Assembly: GCA_013396915.1 (NCBI GenBank)
Contig: VWZL01004349.1
Span: 186,001-250,000, forward strand
DNA: 64,000 nucleotides
Reading direction: 5' to 3'
DNA from: Stercorarius parasiticus
Lineage: Eukaryota; Chordata; Aves; Charadriiformes; Stercorariidae
Positions 12,406 through 24,027 of this stretch are shown here, piece by piece (within the stretch, counting starts at the first letter, position 1; the number at the start of each line of letters is the position of its first letter). Position numbers and translations under genes: made by a program. The notes under the pieces were generated by a model, which worked only from the letters and a program-made list of their open reading frames with translations, was not told the origin of the DNA and ran no database searches.

Positions 12406-14766
12406 TAAACAAAAGCTTCCCGTCATTTGGTAAAATATGTCAAATGCAGTTACTGTGATAACTGCTTCATGCCTTCAACTGTGGCTTTCAGAAATTATTT
12501 CCTATTGGAGTCTTTAGAGTTTCTGAGTTTCTGCATAGGAATGGTAGCTTGAATGACCTGTTAATGTGTTCAACTGACCTAAGATTTTAAATCTTTCTAC
12601 CATAATATAGACATTTCCCAATTATTGTGTCATGTCCCTGAGCTCTATATCATGTAACAATGATGTGCTTAATGTAATGAAAAACGTATCTATGAATTTT
12701 TGGTGGGGCAATTTGTTTTTGCTTGTATTAAGTACATTCTTACTGCTCTGCATCATCTCTTTATGCATTTCTTGTTACACAGCTAAAGATGTCATCTAGT
12801 ACCAGGTTTAATTTTGAATATTTTGAAACCAACTGAGAGGCTGCCCCTCATCCTAAATATATGTAGGTACCTATGAAGCTTGCTTCCATAGCCAAAGTTT
12901 CTGATTCAAGCAAAACACTAAAAATTCAGATAATTTTGTCTCCTCCTTCCAACACTGCAGTATATGTAATTTGATAAGTATAAGTTGTTTGCTATGCCTG
13001 TATGAAGGCATTGGTGAAGGAATGAATTTCGCATTTTATTCTGCTCTCATATGGAAGTGACTTTCACAGCCTAAATCTAACAACTTTGAAACTTTTGTCA
13101 GCTAGAGAGCTCTTCCTTGCTGCTCAGTAGTTAAATTCTTCTCAGAAAGGAAGACAAAGGTTTTCTTGCTGTTGTTGCCTGGAGATGGATTTCTACAGAC
13201 CAGTTAGAGGATGAGGATTCAGAATATATACTCGTGTTACCACCCCACAATGTCATGCAGTAACAGTCTGTGAGTACCAACTAGTTGTGACACCCTGTAT
13301 CAAATGCAGGATAACAACCTTCTTTTATTGCCAGCTAAGATGCCCTGATTTGGTTATCTTGTATTACAGAAATCCACAGACCAAAACGGGCCCAGAGAGT
13401 CACTACAGAATAATAACCTATGGTATGATAACTTACTATGTGGCAAAGCCACTTGCAGAGAGCTCACCATTTAACATGGTTCTTTACTCTGCTGAACAAG
13501 TTCACTGGATCCTGACTGAGCAAGCTTTGAAAACAGAGTTCTTATTCCATCAGCACAACATCCATTTGAATTAATTTGGTTTGACTTGGTTCCTGATGGA
13601 TCACAGTTGTCATTTATACTAACGGTGGCAGTCTGTCTCCTCCATTTCACATGCCTTGTGCTAGAATTCTCATTACTTGGTACAACAGAATTTGACTAGT
13701 GATTGGAAATAATTACAATCATTTCACTTACTTACACACAAAATCACATATAAATCATATTCATGAGAAAAATCCCTATATATTAAACTACAAAACTTCA
13801 ACTAGCCTTAGAAAAATATGTATGGGACATTTTGTAGGTAGGTATGCTTCTCATACACCAAACTCAGTAGCATGTTTTGTTCATTGTTGCTTTTCAAAGA
13901 TGAAGCAGATGAAAATAATACAAGAGTACATTTATGTAACATCATGTCTTCTGAACATTGTCAGCTTGTTCCCCCAATTTCTAAACTTTAATTCTGACAT
14001 GCACATGCAGATTGTGGGCACAGTGACTCATCAGTGCAAGGATGAAGAATGAATCATCCCAAAATGATCATGGAGGAGGTGGATACGGTGGTACAGGAGG
14101 GCACACCAGAGGCAGCAAGCTGCACCATCTAAAAAACATGTTCAGGAATGATTGAAGTGCTCTCAGATGCAGTCTTTCTCTGAGGATTAAAATAGAGCAG
14201 TGTGATTTCTCTACGAATATACCTTGTAGAAAAATATACTCTACAAATAAAACAAAATTTTAAGTGCAGAAAAGGCATCTGGGATTGTACTTCCATTTTT
14301 ACTTTCCAAATTAATCTTGGTTTTAAATAACAGGGTAAGTGTTGGAGTGTCATCTGTCATGTCCAGTAGTGTTACCTTGCACCATGCCGAATGTTGTCAT
14401 CTGACTGCCCTCTATTGTAACTAATAACGACCTTATAGCATCATATCCAGAGAAGCCTGAAGAAATCATTTTCAGCTATACACACCTCTTCTCTTCCTTA
14501 CATCTGTCAAGTCCTAGAAAGGAACAGTAATGTAAGGAGTCTGTTCTCATGACCTACTGTTAGTATGGGTTCATTTAACTTGAGTGCCTGTGAGTATTAC
14601 TGTGTATTCACTTCTTATTTCCACTTTGTCTCTATATAAAAGTTCCTTTAAACTGACAGATATAGTAAATGCCAGTGTATTTAGTCATCCATAAACATAT
14701 CTTCCATTCCCATCACTTTTGAGGACTCAAGTCAACTTTTGAGATATATAATTAAGATACAGATAC

Positions 14767-14800
14767 AAAATGAACACACAGTAAAAATGAACACACAGTA
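14767..14800. repeat. 2 x 17-bp exact tandem duplication
   Basis: The unit AAAATGAACACACAGTA occurs twice in direct succession without a mismatch, in unique AT-rich DNA. Confidence 0.95.
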
Positions 14801-14844
14801 ATAACATCAGTATTTTGCATGAGAAATGGAGAACAATTTTACAG

Positions 14845-14919
14845 GTGTTTTGGTGTTTTGTTTTTTGTTTTGTTTTGTTTTTTGGGTTTTCTTGGGGGGA
14901 CGGGTTTTGGTTTTTTTGT
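14845..14919. repeat. (TTTTG)n-type low-complexity tract
   Basis: This is an imperfect run of T blocks separated by single or grouped G residues, including GGGGGG at about 14893. It is complementary to the (CAAAA)n tracts found at 23311 and 26935. Such tracts often arise from the A-rich tail of an old retroposon, but no element body is visible beside it. Confidence 0.85.
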
Positions 14920-16539
14920 TAAGCAGATTAAGCTATACTTTTTATTCTTTGTTCTGTAGCTCTTCAAGGTACTGGCATGAAATTCCTCAGAAATACCCCA
15001 CTCGAGAGAAGTTGGATAAGTATTACTTGCTCCAACAATACAAAAACAAAATACAAACAGAATCTGGTTAATTCGAGTTATAACAACAAATCTTTTCCTA
15101 GCATAATGGTTTGATGCTTCCTGAGAGAATTCTTTTTTCTGTTTTATGGCAGTACTTCATGAAATAAGAAACTTCCAATACAATGCCCATATCGGGCAAG
15201 CAGGAATTTAGACTCCTGGTGGAAACAGCTGTGCCCATTATTGATCCTGCCAGTTGTTCCAGGGCGAGATGTGAAACACAAACTGTGTTAATCAGAAAGT
15301 GTTATTGTCTCACGTGAAATGCTAGCTTCTCCTAATAATCAGCACCATGTTATCTGGGCAGCATGGGGGAAAAATTATTCAGGCCATTTTTAACATGTGA
15401 ATGCAGTCCACACACCTAAGAATAACCAAAGGGAATCTACATTAGTATTTCATATAAAGGCTTGAGGCAGCAACTGAAGACTTTCTCTTTATATAAATTT
15501 TGTCACTGAAAGTGAGAGAAAAAAACATCTCAGGAATGCAATTGATAAACCAGTGGATACCCTTGGTTGGTTTGGTGGGATTCTTTTTATTTTTTAATTT
15601 TTTCAAGTCTTGAACTATAACAGACTCTGAAGCCCCAGCTGCATTTATTTTGGCTTCTGTTCTTGACTGGACATTTTTACCTCCTCTAGGCTACTGAAAT
15701 GTTGTTCAGATTTCTCAAGAAGGATCTGAAGGTAAGAAAGAGAACCCAGCATAGCTAAAAAGGCTAAGGCAATGATAAGTCATGTCTAAGTCAAAGTCCC
15801 GACTCCAATTCTAACTTGCCGTCAGGACTTAAATTTCCCAGTCCCACATATGAGACAAGTATATGCAAGGGTTCTTAATTGGAGATGTCTTCTGCTGTCT
15901 CTCACTGTACGAGTTCAGTTTAATTCAGTCACAGAAAACAGTAATAGATTTTCAGAGCGATTTTCTGGGCGGCAGTATCATCAGTGAGAGCATCTGGAAG
16001 AGTTCACACAGCCCAGCCTGAGAGCAGCTTCACAGAGTCTGGCCTAGGCATGTTCATCCCCACTGCTCACCTGCTTCATCCTGTCCCACCTACGGCAGGT
16101 CAGTAAAAGAAAAAAGGATTCACTTTTGAGGAATTTAAACAGTCTCTCATCTAGATATTCACGGGTTTAATCGGTTTTGTTTCTTTCCTCAGTTGGGAGG
16201 TCCAAGGCGTTAAGGGTCAGGAATATGGGAAGGGCAGCAAATGAATTCACCTTTAAGAAAATAAATGTAAAAGAACAGAAATTATCCTGATAAAGGTACT
16301 TTAAAGGAAACTGTTTGTTTATTGTGATTGTACTTAACCTGACATTTGTTCTCTCTGTGAAAGGACAAGCTCAGTGTACTCATAACTACACTGTGGAGGG
16401 AGAAAGGTTCGAGGGAAACAGGGGAAATGAAATACTCATCTGAGTCATGCATGAACTTTGCCTTTCAGAATTATTAAGACCATTTTATCTAATCTCAAAA
16501 ACACATTGCTTACATACTCAGAACTTTAAAGAAGCTTAC

Positions 16540-17160
16540 TGCACCCTCAGTAAGTTCGCAGACGATAGCAAACTAGGTGGGAGTGTTGATCTGCTTGAGG
16601 GTAGGAAGGCTCTACAGAGGGACCTGGACAGGCTGGATCGCTGGGCCAAGGCCAATTGTATGAGGTTTAATAAGGCCAAGTGCCAGGTCCTGCATTTCAG
16701 TCACAACAACCCCAAGCAACGCTACAGGCTTGGGGANNNNNNNNNNNNNNNNNNNNNNNNNNNNNNNNNNNNNNNNNNNNNNNNNNNNNNNNNNNNNNNN
16801 NNNNNNNNNNNNNNNNNNNNNNNNNNNNNNNNNNNNNNNNNNNNNNNNNNNNNNNNNNNNNNNNNNNNNNNNNNNNNNNNNNNNNNGCAGGGGAGGTTTA
16901 GATTAGATCTTAGGAAGAATTCCTTTACTGCCAGAGTGGTCAGGCACTGGCACAGCCTGCCCAGGGAGGTGGTGGAGTCCCCATCCCTAGAGGTATTTAA
17001 GAAACGTGCAGATTTGGCACTTCAGGGCATGCTCTAGTGACAGAGATTGTAGGGGTTTTTTTTTGTGTGTGTATGGTTGGACTTGATGATCTCAAAGGTC
17101 CTTTCCAACCATGAAGATTCTATGACTTCTATGATTCTGTGCTTCTATGATTCTATGATT
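16540..17160 (+). mobile_element. CR1 LINE, 5'-truncated, with internal assembly gap
   Basis: This plus-strand CR1 starts in the RT palm. The reading frame shows [13 protein letters not shown] at about 16552-16590 and continues to Q-R-Y-R-L-G before 150 Ns (16737-16886). After the gap the C-terminal RT end, with [10 protein letters not shown], is still in frame, followed by the 3' UTR. The tail has several ATTCTATG-type units at about 17122-17160. Both flanks of the gap are open, which suggests a relatively young copy. In CR1 these two flanks are normally separated by about 450-470 bases, about three times the gap length shown. Confidence 0.93.
16737..16886. other. assembly gap, 150 N
   Basis: A run of 150 Ns lies inside a CR1 copy. 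The length is probably an estimate, because the CR1 coding region expected between the two flanks is longer. The open frame spanning it at 16447-17037 is not evidence of a continuous gene. Confidence 0.97.
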
Positions 17161-19423
17161 GGTGAAAAACCCCATGCATCATTTAGTCAGTGAATGCTGT
17201 TTATAATAGTACGGCTATCATTACATTTAAAGAGTGTTCCCGCCCTGAATATATGATATACTTTCTCTCTGCCCAAGTACAATGGATGGAGGAATGGAGC
17301 CAAAAACAGTGAAAACAAAATGCCACCGTGAATGTTTGGTACCTTAAAATCAGTGGCAAATTGTCTGTTGACTTCACTGGGACAAGGATTTGAACAAGAA
17401 ATACTCCCACTGAGTAGAAAATCCATCATGTACCAATTGAAAATACACATTTATGATTTCCATTTGTGAGAGCGGTAGTTTCTGATCCATTCATATGACC
17501 ATTTCAACAACATATTAAAATGAATAACATCTGATATTTCAGAAAGGCAATAAACCACAACCAAATAACTTAGTCTGAATCTGATAATTTTGAGCACAAC
17601 TTATTCATCCTATTCCTTGCTTAACTATGCCTTAACTTAATCACTGTATGGCTAGACAGTCTTTCCTCCTCTCCTTCCCCATCTGCATGGCTGCTGTATT
17701 CACCAAATAAAGGCCAGACTGTTGAATACACATAGATTAGGTTAAATAGTGAGAAAATTGTTCCAGTGATTATCCAGCTTCTCAGATGCCACAATTATCC
17801 CAAAGATTCAACAGCTACTTCATGTTTCCAGTTACAGATACAGACTGGTCAGTAGAAAGGAAGATTGCATTTGATTTTTAAATTTTATTTTTTTTTAAAG
17901 ATGCGGTACCTTACACTCAACTAAAAAGCCAGTCAGAAGTCTTAGGTGAAATATTGAAGTCAAGAATCAAAGAAAGATCTTGTTCTCTCACCTGACATAA
18001 AGACCAAATAATTGAGAAAATAAAGAATACAAACATTAATATGGAACTCAGTGACCGGTTTTGTCACAATCCTAGTTTCCAGAAATGCCCTGACTTGCTC
18101 AGCTGTTTAGTTAAAAATCAATGATTGGAAATGGGACCGATCCAGAGAAGCACAGCTGTCAACTGTCAACATTACATTGCTCTCCTCCTGCTTTATTTCT
18201 CCCCTTTCTTGAATCCCTTCACTAGTTTCTATATTTCTTCTGCATTGGTTCCCAGTTACTTATTCTTTGCACATCTTATAACCAACTTCTACATCTTTCT
18301 TGGCCTCCTTTTGAGTATCTCTGTGGGGTTTTTTTTCTTCTGTATGTAAAAAAAATAGATGCATAAACCCCAATCCTCTTAATCCTAATTTGTTAGTCCT
18401 CTCTTTGCCTGCTTCTCCTACTGGTTTTGAGCCTACCTTTGTGTCAGTCTGCATAACTTCCTAATGTGTCAAACTGTCAGGAAGAGGCATGAGCATTTTA
18501 CAGTGGTCAGACCAACTGAAGACAGTTTTTTTGCTCTGAGCCAAAGTACATATTGGTCTATGAGTCCCTTTTCTGAAAAAGAAGTGGGTAGGTTGTTTCA
18601 AGGGGGGGAAATTCCCTAGAAATGGGCAGCTGAGAATTCATCTGGGTGTATGTTTTATGTACAGTTATTTCTATATGGAGATTTGGGAGTAAATTAGACA
18701 AACTGCATTTCCGTGCTACACCCAAGAGCCAAAAGGAGGGTATATACACACTGAAGCTCGATAATGCCTTCAGGCTTTCCCAGGTGGGGAGTGCTGCATT
18801 AGTTGATGATGCTATACCTGGCACAATTTAAGGAGCTCTGGCTTTCCTATGTTCCTGCAGCCATTACTGAACTTCCTGTGGACTGTGGTGTGTTTGGAAA
18901 CTGTATGGTGATTTGTGTTTTCATGCCATTTTACGTTCTTTAAGCCTAAACTTAGATATCGCACCCTGTGAAGAGGAAAGGGTGGGGTGGCTTCCTTGTA
19001 TTTACCATTGTACTCCCACAACAGGGAGCCCTCAGGCTGAATGAAGGGCTTTTAGGAACCAGCAGGTTGCTTGACTCTATTGCATTGAATAAGTGGGATG
19101 GGGTGGATATGAGGCCTTGCACTCCCTTTTAAACTGAGTCTACAACAGAGGTTCAATATGGTGCACTTCCTTGCTTTCCTGTCAGCCTTCCAAAACCCTA
19201 GTTGTTATATATACTATTTCTGCAGCGAGTTTGGTCTACATTCTGTGCTTGTACTTTCAAGGCCTTATGATCTTGTGTTTTGAGGGCCTGTTGCAGTCCT
19301 CTGCTTTTTTTCAGCAACCTGCAAGCGGCTCTCAGTTAATGCTACTAATTATTAGCTAAGTGTAGAAATACATGCATCTTTGTCCTAGGAGCGTTAATAG
19401 CACATTTTACAAAAGCAGCAATA
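17161..19423. other. AT-rich unique DNA, no recognised gene
   Basis: I see no gene, structural RNA or classifiable repeat here. All open frames are under 90 codons and have no recognisable domain. Confidence 0.6.
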
Positions 19424-19567
19424 CTTTCTTTTTCTTTTTCTTTTTCTTTTTCCTTTTCTTTTTCCTTTTCTTTTTCTTTTTCTTTTTCTTTTTCCTTTTC
19501 TTTTTCCTTTTCTTTTTCTTTTTCTTTTTCTTTTTCTTTTTCTTTTCCTTTTTCTTTTTCTTTTTCT
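19424..19567. repeat. pure pyrimidine tract, (CTTTTT)n-like microsatellite
   Basis: The plus strand has 144 consecutive pyrimidines, mostly C separated by four or five T, with CC variants. No purine interrupts it. Long mirror-like homopyrimidine/homopurine tracts can form intramolecular triplex (H-DNA) and stall polymerases. The polyphenylalanine frame across it at 19372-19578 is an artefact. The unit length and the C/CC variants suggest expansion by slippage. Confidence 0.97.
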
Positions 19568-20514
19568 GTAGTTTATAACTCTATGATATGTCTTTAAGAA
19601 TATGAATATTTTGATGTCTAAATATGAACTATGTGTCTAGGCTCCCACTACAGTTATCCAGCTATAGTTAATACAGGTGATGGACTCTGGAGAGTGATTC
19701 AGCTAACCCTTGAATGGACACCTAGTTGTAGTCAACTGAATTGCTCTAGGCTCCACTGACTGTGTTAATTAGATCTCCATGAGCTGTAATGGGAGTTTGG
19801 TCACCTAATGTACATGTAGACATGTACATTTAGATATCTGAATATGCAACCTGTTTTAATCCCATTAGGATCTCTATGGAATCAATGGAGAGAAATGAGC
19901 AAGTCTGTGATGCAATTAATTTCATCCTAAAATACACATCTAAAATATGGTCAGACAAATCCTATCCTAGGAGTGTTTCAATTTGTTGCCAAGTTTGTAC
20001 TTTTTATAGCATGTTACTTTTCTATCTAATTTAGGAGCTTAATTTGAAACATTTTCTTGGAGCTGGAATTCTTCATAGGCAAAGGATATATGGGAAGTAT
20101 ATATAGGGCAGCTAGTTCTTTCCCATTGCTTTTAGCTGAAAGTACAGTTTGCTCAGATATAATGTTGAAGGCTAGTTCATTTGTAAACTCACTTTAACAC
20201 TGAACCAGTAGAAAATATATTGCCATTTCATATTTTAATTAGCACAAATAATTGGTCGTTTAATTGCCAATCTCGTCAGTAAAGAGCCTTTAATAAGAAG
20301 ATACAGGCAGTTCCAAGCTCATATGCTCTTACACAGTAAAATTCTCAAGGGGTATTCTCAATTAAATATTCTGTTAACCATTGCGAGGCTTTCTGATTAA
20401 ATTGATTTTGCTTTTCTGTTCCAAGGTTAGATGTTCATTGTGCTTCTCCCCACCATTTTCTCTCCCTGTAGAAAGCATAACAGTGAAGTAAAAGACTCAA
20501 TCAAATAAGGTTAA
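19568..20514. other. unique DNA, possible unclassified ancient repeat at 19620-19990
   Basis: No gene is recognised. The stretch 19620-19990 has phrases such as CAATGGAGAGAAATGAGCA and a 24-nt near-perfect palindrome at 19807-19830. These give an impression of an old dispersed DNA element, but I cannot name a family and see no clear terminal repeats. Confidence 0.35.
19807..19830. repeat. 24-nt palindrome (11-bp arms, 2-nt spacer)
   Basis: AATGTACATGT at 19807-19817 is followed by AG and then its exact reverse complement ACATGTACATT. It could form a short hairpin or cruciform. It has no T run or GC-rich stem that would suggest a known regulatory class. Confidence 0.95.
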
Positions 20515-21720
20515 TAGATCTTGAAATTAGAAGGGATATTATGATCTTTAATAGCCTGACTCCCTAAATAACACAGGCCACAGAAACTCACTGAGAAATT
20601 CCTGCATTCAGCCTACAACATCTCTTTAAATTTTAGTACATGCATTGGATAGTTATCTAGTCTTGATGGACAGACTTCTAGAGAGGTAGAATCCAGCACT
20701 TCCCTACTTGTTCTATTTGGTAAATTACTCCAAAAGGTTAAACTATGTACAAACAGCTTTCACCAGGTTTTATGGTTGCTTTTCATGGTAAACAGAGCTA
20801 TCAGGAGTCACTTCCCATATTGTTACTTCTAGATCACGGCCAAATCACCTCTTAATTCCTTTTTGAATTTATTACATGCATTGATCTTCCTTTTGTCCTT
20901 ACTATAAAAATGCTTTCCAGATATACATAATTAATTAAGCTCTTCCCTGAGATGTTTGCCCTTTTTTTTCAGTGTGGACATCATAATGGGACCCAGGATT
21001 TTCACTAATATATGCAGAGATGGTTTTTCCTATCTACTTCCTCTCAATTCTCTGCAGTTTGTATTTCAAGGATAACATTTTCTTTCCAAATTATAACAAC
21101 ACGCTGACAGATAAATTCCCATAGGTTATCTATCAGTACAACTAAGTTCTCAGTAGTGTCGTCATACTCCCCTGTCACCAGTTTATATTCTTAGACATAT
21201 GGAGTTTGACTTACTTCTGTTAATTAATATTTTGTTCAATGGAGATCACCTTAGCAAGGGATCCAGACCACTCTGTAAAACTGGTATGTCATCATTATTA
21301 TTTACCAGTCTAGAAAGCTTACTGCATCAACAAACTGTGCCACGGATTACTTTGATTTTCTCTCATAAATTTGCTAGAAACTTTGTGCTGCTATGAAGCA
21401 AAACTCAGATCTCTGGCAAGACTGTATCTTAGCTATGATGTATTGCCAAATTGCTTTAATTTTGTATTTAACTAGTCTTCATCCAGTCTTAATGATCTAC
21501 TTCAATTTTGTGAAATTCTTTTTTTTTAACTACTGTGGCACTAAAGATTAGGTAAAATGTCTTGCCAGCATCTATTATATTTACTGAGCTTTTTTTTGTC
21601 ATCCAAATTTTTTATATCATCTTTGTTTGGCAGAGTTAAATAAGTTACATAAACCCTTTTTGATTGTCATTAGTTATTTCAACATCCTTTTATTTTACAT
21701 GAATGCCTTCCATATTGGAC
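20515..21720 (-). mobile_element. ancient CR1 LINE, about 1.2 kb, highly diverged
   Basis: The stretch is collinear, with many small changes, with CR1-type elements known from turtles, crocodilians and birds, read in reverse. Signposts in order on the plus strand are TAACACAGGCCACAGAAAC at about 20570, TAGAATCCAGCACTTCCC at about 20687, CAAATCACCTCTTAATTCC at about 20842, GGATCCAGACCACTCTGTA at about 21260 and CATCCAAATTTTTTATATCATC-like sequence near 21601. On the minus strand, 21323-21334 translates as F-V-D-A, the position of the FADD catalytic box of RT. No frame stays open. Inference: this copy is much older than the bird-specific CR1 fragments elsewhere in the window. Confidence 0.7.
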
Positions 21721-23310
21721 AATAAATTGGACTTACTAGAGCTTTGAATGCACTATCTTTTAATGATTGGGCAACCGATTTCTAAAAACTTGAAGAATGA
21801 TTGATTTTGAACATAAGAGAAATCAACTGAATATTCACTATGAAGAGCAAGAAAGCCATCAATAGCTTCACTATATTTGGGGAATAAGTGACAGTTTCAG
21901 ACAATGAATACATTAGAAAAAAAAGTTCTCTTTGACTAAAATTTGGAAAGAGGAAAATTAAATGCTTTTCTATACATGGTTTTAACAACATTAGGCATAT
22001 ATGTGACTAGCTGATTTATTACAAGCATTGGGCATTTTCATAAAAATCTATTACTTTAACTTATTTCCAGCTAAAAAGTGTGAGAGTCACATTATTACTA
22101 AAACCAGTTTTTCCTGATGCATGTATAACATCAATGCCAGTGTAAGTAAAAAGTGAGCCATTCTTCGTGCGTGATTTGTTATACCATTTTTCTCACTATA
22201 TTTTTGTTTAAGAAAATTGGCTAATTACAAAAGCCTATGGCCACATTTAATCACTGACCATATTAGCGTCTCTGATGGTTTGGTTGGAGATTTGTAACCA
22301 CCTGCAGTTTTTCAAAAGGTAATGGATTTGATAAATTGTCAATGTTGTAATGTTGCAAAGTGTTTGTGTAGATTTCTATTCTGGACAGCAAAATAACATC
22401 TCAGTTCTTATGATAGCACCAGTTTTCTTCAAGTTAATAATGAGGAAATTCCTTCACCTTAATTGATAGGGGGCTTTTTGCTGTTTTTTTCTCTTCTGAG
22501 TGTTTATTTATGACCGGTAGCTTTGTTCAACAGTGAAGAAATCCTGTAGGTCACTAAAGACTAAAACTACAAAATATTACCTGAGGTTTTGTCCTCAATT
22601 TTTTCAAGAACAATGTTACTTGAGAAAAGTACAGACCATTAAAGCATTAAAACACCGTTTCCTTCAGCTTTGTAGTGTCTCTTTTTTATTTTCATATAAA
22701 ATAAAAAAATATGTTCATTTTTACTTCCCAAATGCCACAGTAAGAGAGACATACAATTTTGCAATATAAAATTTAGCTTAAGTGAATTTTTTCCTTTAAT
22801 CTCGCATTGTTTCAATCACAGCATTTCTCCTGGAGTTTTATTAAAATGTTAATTAAAAATATTCAGAGCATAGGCATCATCAGTCTGTTTTAAACAGGTT
22901 TGAATACAGAATACAAAAAAGGTTTTTACTATTACTTCAAATACTAAAAATAATCCCACATCCGGGGCTGTCCATAATGTTTAGAGCTTTCAATTTAAAA
23001 GCTATCCTACTTTTGGCATTCACCCTTACTTAATTATTTCTTACTTGGGGAGAATGATTCTTTCTCCGACTGAGGCAGCAGCTGCATCATACTGATGTAA
23101 TCCAAAAAGGGCAAAAATTCTATTTGTTATTCTTGCTTGGACAGATGACTCGAGGAGAATTCATATAGAAAATGCCATGTAAAGTAACAATATTGTCTCT
23201 TTGAGGCAAATCCATCTGCCACTGTGTTTACTAAGTTCCTTTCACATATCAAACTTTCTATTGATTTCTTTCATTATACAGTTATTTGAGTTCCACTAAT
23301 TATTCTTACT
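21721..23310. other. AT-rich unique DNA, no recognised gene
   Basis: No gene, RNA or classifiable repeat is recognised. The first few hundred bases may contain further decayed sequence of the CR1 to the left, but I cannot follow it. Confidence 0.55.
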
Positions 23311-23364
23311 AAAACCAAAACAAACCAAATCAAAACAAAACAAAACAAAACAAAACAAAACAAA
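23311..23364. repeat. (CAAAA)n microsatellite
   Basis: Imperfect units (AAACC, AAATC) lead into about eight regular CAAAA units. It sits in unique DNA about 290 bases upstream of a CR1 3' end but is not part of that element. Confidence 0.93.
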
Positions 23365-23656
23365 GTCCCCCAGATCCTAGAGGTATAGTATTTCATACTT
23401 CCCCATTTTTCCAGAACAGTAGTTATTTTTTTCAAGGAAGGTGGTGTATTATGACTTATAGGTCATTGATTTCATGCTTAAGTATGAATCTTTGACTATC
23501 AAATACACCATTGAGACCAAGCAATTGATTGGTATTTAAATTACTTTGCATTTGGTTTTGGGTTTGGTTTTTTCCACCAGCATTTCTTTATGGCACATTA
23601 GCTGTCTGCCTAACTCACAAGAGCTTTATTACTCTTGAACCATGTCAAAGTTCATC

Positions 23657-24027
23657 AAGGGGATCTTATCAATGTTTATAAATATCTAAAAAGTGGGCGT
23701 CAAGAGGAAGGGGTGAGACTCTTTTCAGTGGTGCCCAGTGACAGGACAAGGGGCAATGGTGACAAACTGGAACACAGGAAATTCTATCTCAACATGAGGA
23801 AAAACTTTTTTGCTTTGAGGGTGGCACTGGAACACCTGGATGTGTTCTGGAGCACTGGAACAGGCTGCCCAGAGAGGTGGCGGAGTCTCTTTCTCTGGAG
23901 ATATTCAAAACCCACCTGGACACATTTCTGTCCAACCTGCTCTGGGTGATCCTGCTTTAGCAGGGGCGTTTGACTAGGTGATCTCCAGAGGTTCCTTCCA
24001 ACCCTGACTATTCTGTGATTCTGTGAA
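23657..24027 (+). mobile_element. CR1 LINE 3' end, 5'-truncated, with 28-bp internal duplication
   Basis: This plus-strand fragment covers the C-terminal end of CR1 RT and the 3' UTR. The frame from 23657 reads [11 protein letters not shown], then [12 protein letters not shown] and L-N-M-R-K-N-F-F, all standard for CR1. An 11-bp direct repeat (GCACTGGAACA at 23824 and 23852) marks a 28-bp insertion that shifts the frame, so the rest of the protein is read in another frame. The tail is ATTCTGTG-like and ends at about 24027. The open frame at 23635-23949 is this remnant, not a gene. Confidence 0.93.

Larger units (their letters stand above)
12406..16539. other. AT-rich unique DNA, no recognised gene
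   Basis: No gene, RNA or clear interspersed repeat is recognised here. Small open frames at 13287-13574 and 13699-14052 on the plus strand have no recognisable domain. A 17-bp duplication at 14767-14800 and a TTTTG-rich tract at 14845-14919 are listed separately. Confidence 0.6.

Noticed and set aside
16447..17037. 196-codon plus-strand frame
   Set aside because: It joins flanking unique DNA, a CR1 RT fragment and 150 Ns. It is not a gene.
19372..19578. Polyphenylalanine-rich small protein
   Set aside because: It is a translation of the pyrimidine microsatellite.
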